Assembly (NCBI GenBank): GCA_017442185.1
Contig: JAFSAT010000025.1
Coordinates: 102,081 to 166,080, forward strand
Length of the DNA: 64,000 bases
Origin: Bacteroidaceae bacterium
Lineage (GTDB): Bacteria; Bacteroidota; Bacteroidia; Bacteroidales; Bacteroidaceae
Direction: 5' to 3'
The position numbers and the translations under genes are program-made. Position 1 is the first letter of the stretch; every line of letters starts with the position of its first letter. Below, piece after piece: positions 63,848-64,000 of the stretch. The notes beneath the pieces were generated by a model. It did not search any database, was not told the origin of the DNA, and was given only the letters and a program-made list of their open reading frames with translations.

Positions 63848-64000
63848 TTGTGGAGTAAATTGTCTTTCCCTGGAAAAAGTTGACTCATTAAATTTAAAAA
63901 AATGGGTAGTTACATTCTTCAAAGGGAAAAGTATTTGAGTAAAGTTGTTGAACTTCGCTCTGACGGCATGGGTTATGGTAGAATTTCTAAAATTATTCCC
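63848..64000 (+). mobile_element. Left end of a probable insertion sequence
   Basis: After the peptide stop the sequence changes and a frame opens at 63902 with a transposase-like N-terminus. The left terminal inverted repeat would lie near 63850-63890 but cannot be confirmed because the right end is outside the window. Confidence 0.4.
63902..64000 (+). CDS. Transposase N-terminus (partial, runs off the window)
   Basis: 33 codons are visible, with REKYLSKVVELRSDGMGYGR and ISKIIP, a helix-turn-helix start like that of IS transposases or homeodomain-like regulators. The rest is beyond base 64000. The transposase label is inferred from this segment only. Confidence 0.5.
   Translation, partial: MGSYILQREKYLSKVVELRSDGMGYGRISKIIP

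Overview
The window comes from the chromosome of a member of the Bacteroidales. The evidence is the archaeal-type prolyl-tRNA synthetase, Bacteroidetes promoters of the TTTG-N19/21-TAnnTTTG type in front of several genes, a BtuG-like cobamide-binding lipoprotein, the type IX secretion component PorQ, a DUF5053 gene and large secreted proteins with type-IX-like C-terminal tails. The genus cannot be fixed from the window. Coding density is high, and most gaps hold a promoter, a terminator hairpin or a repeat.

Layout. 1-4759: end of proS, a phosphoethanolamine-transferase-like membrane enzyme, a fucosyltransferase-like GT10, a lipid A type acyltransferase and tRNA-Arg(CCG). 4805-5063: three tandem copies of an ~86 bp repeat. 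5214-14809: asnA, ung, a TetR-controlled RND efflux operon (TolC, adaptor, pump, PII-like protein), then a probable structured RNA just ahead of an AlkD-like DNA repair gene. 14828-18388 (minus): porQ-cmk-ispH-pfkA. 18708-23237: tonB, a polyprenyl synthase, a conserved hypothetical, a TatD nuclease and a fused DAHP synthase/chorismate mutase. 23247-28788: a cobalamin-riboswitch operon (BtuB-like receptor, BtuG-like lipoprotein, BtuF-like binding protein, BtuC-like permease) with no ATPase gene. 28796-39430 (minus): LemA, TPM-domain protein, GH20 hexosaminidase, SppA, MetA, an M13 peptidase and an ABC-F ATPase. 39618-45412: a BspA-type LRR protein, an S9 peptidase and an LtaS-like enzyme. 45439-48249 (minus): uvrA. 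48637-49241: a 51-aa lysine-rich ORF and a DUF5053 gene.

The most unusual part is 49688-63847. Five genes on one strand with very short gaps encode two tandem beta-helix paralogues, a 1096-aa protein with four EYFWD repeats, a 2399-aa multidomain protein, a 477-aa protein with a cohesin-like N-terminus, and finally a 51-aa peptide ending in a Trp-rich tail. Dockerin-type calcium loops, cohesin-like folds and short C-terminal tails in the three larger proteins suggest a surface assembly exported by the type IX system. An insertion sequence appears to begin at the right edge.

Both the 13.86 kb RNA and the 49.7-63.8 kb surface cluster are reported as candidates for undescribed biology. Functions given for them are inference from sequence reading only.
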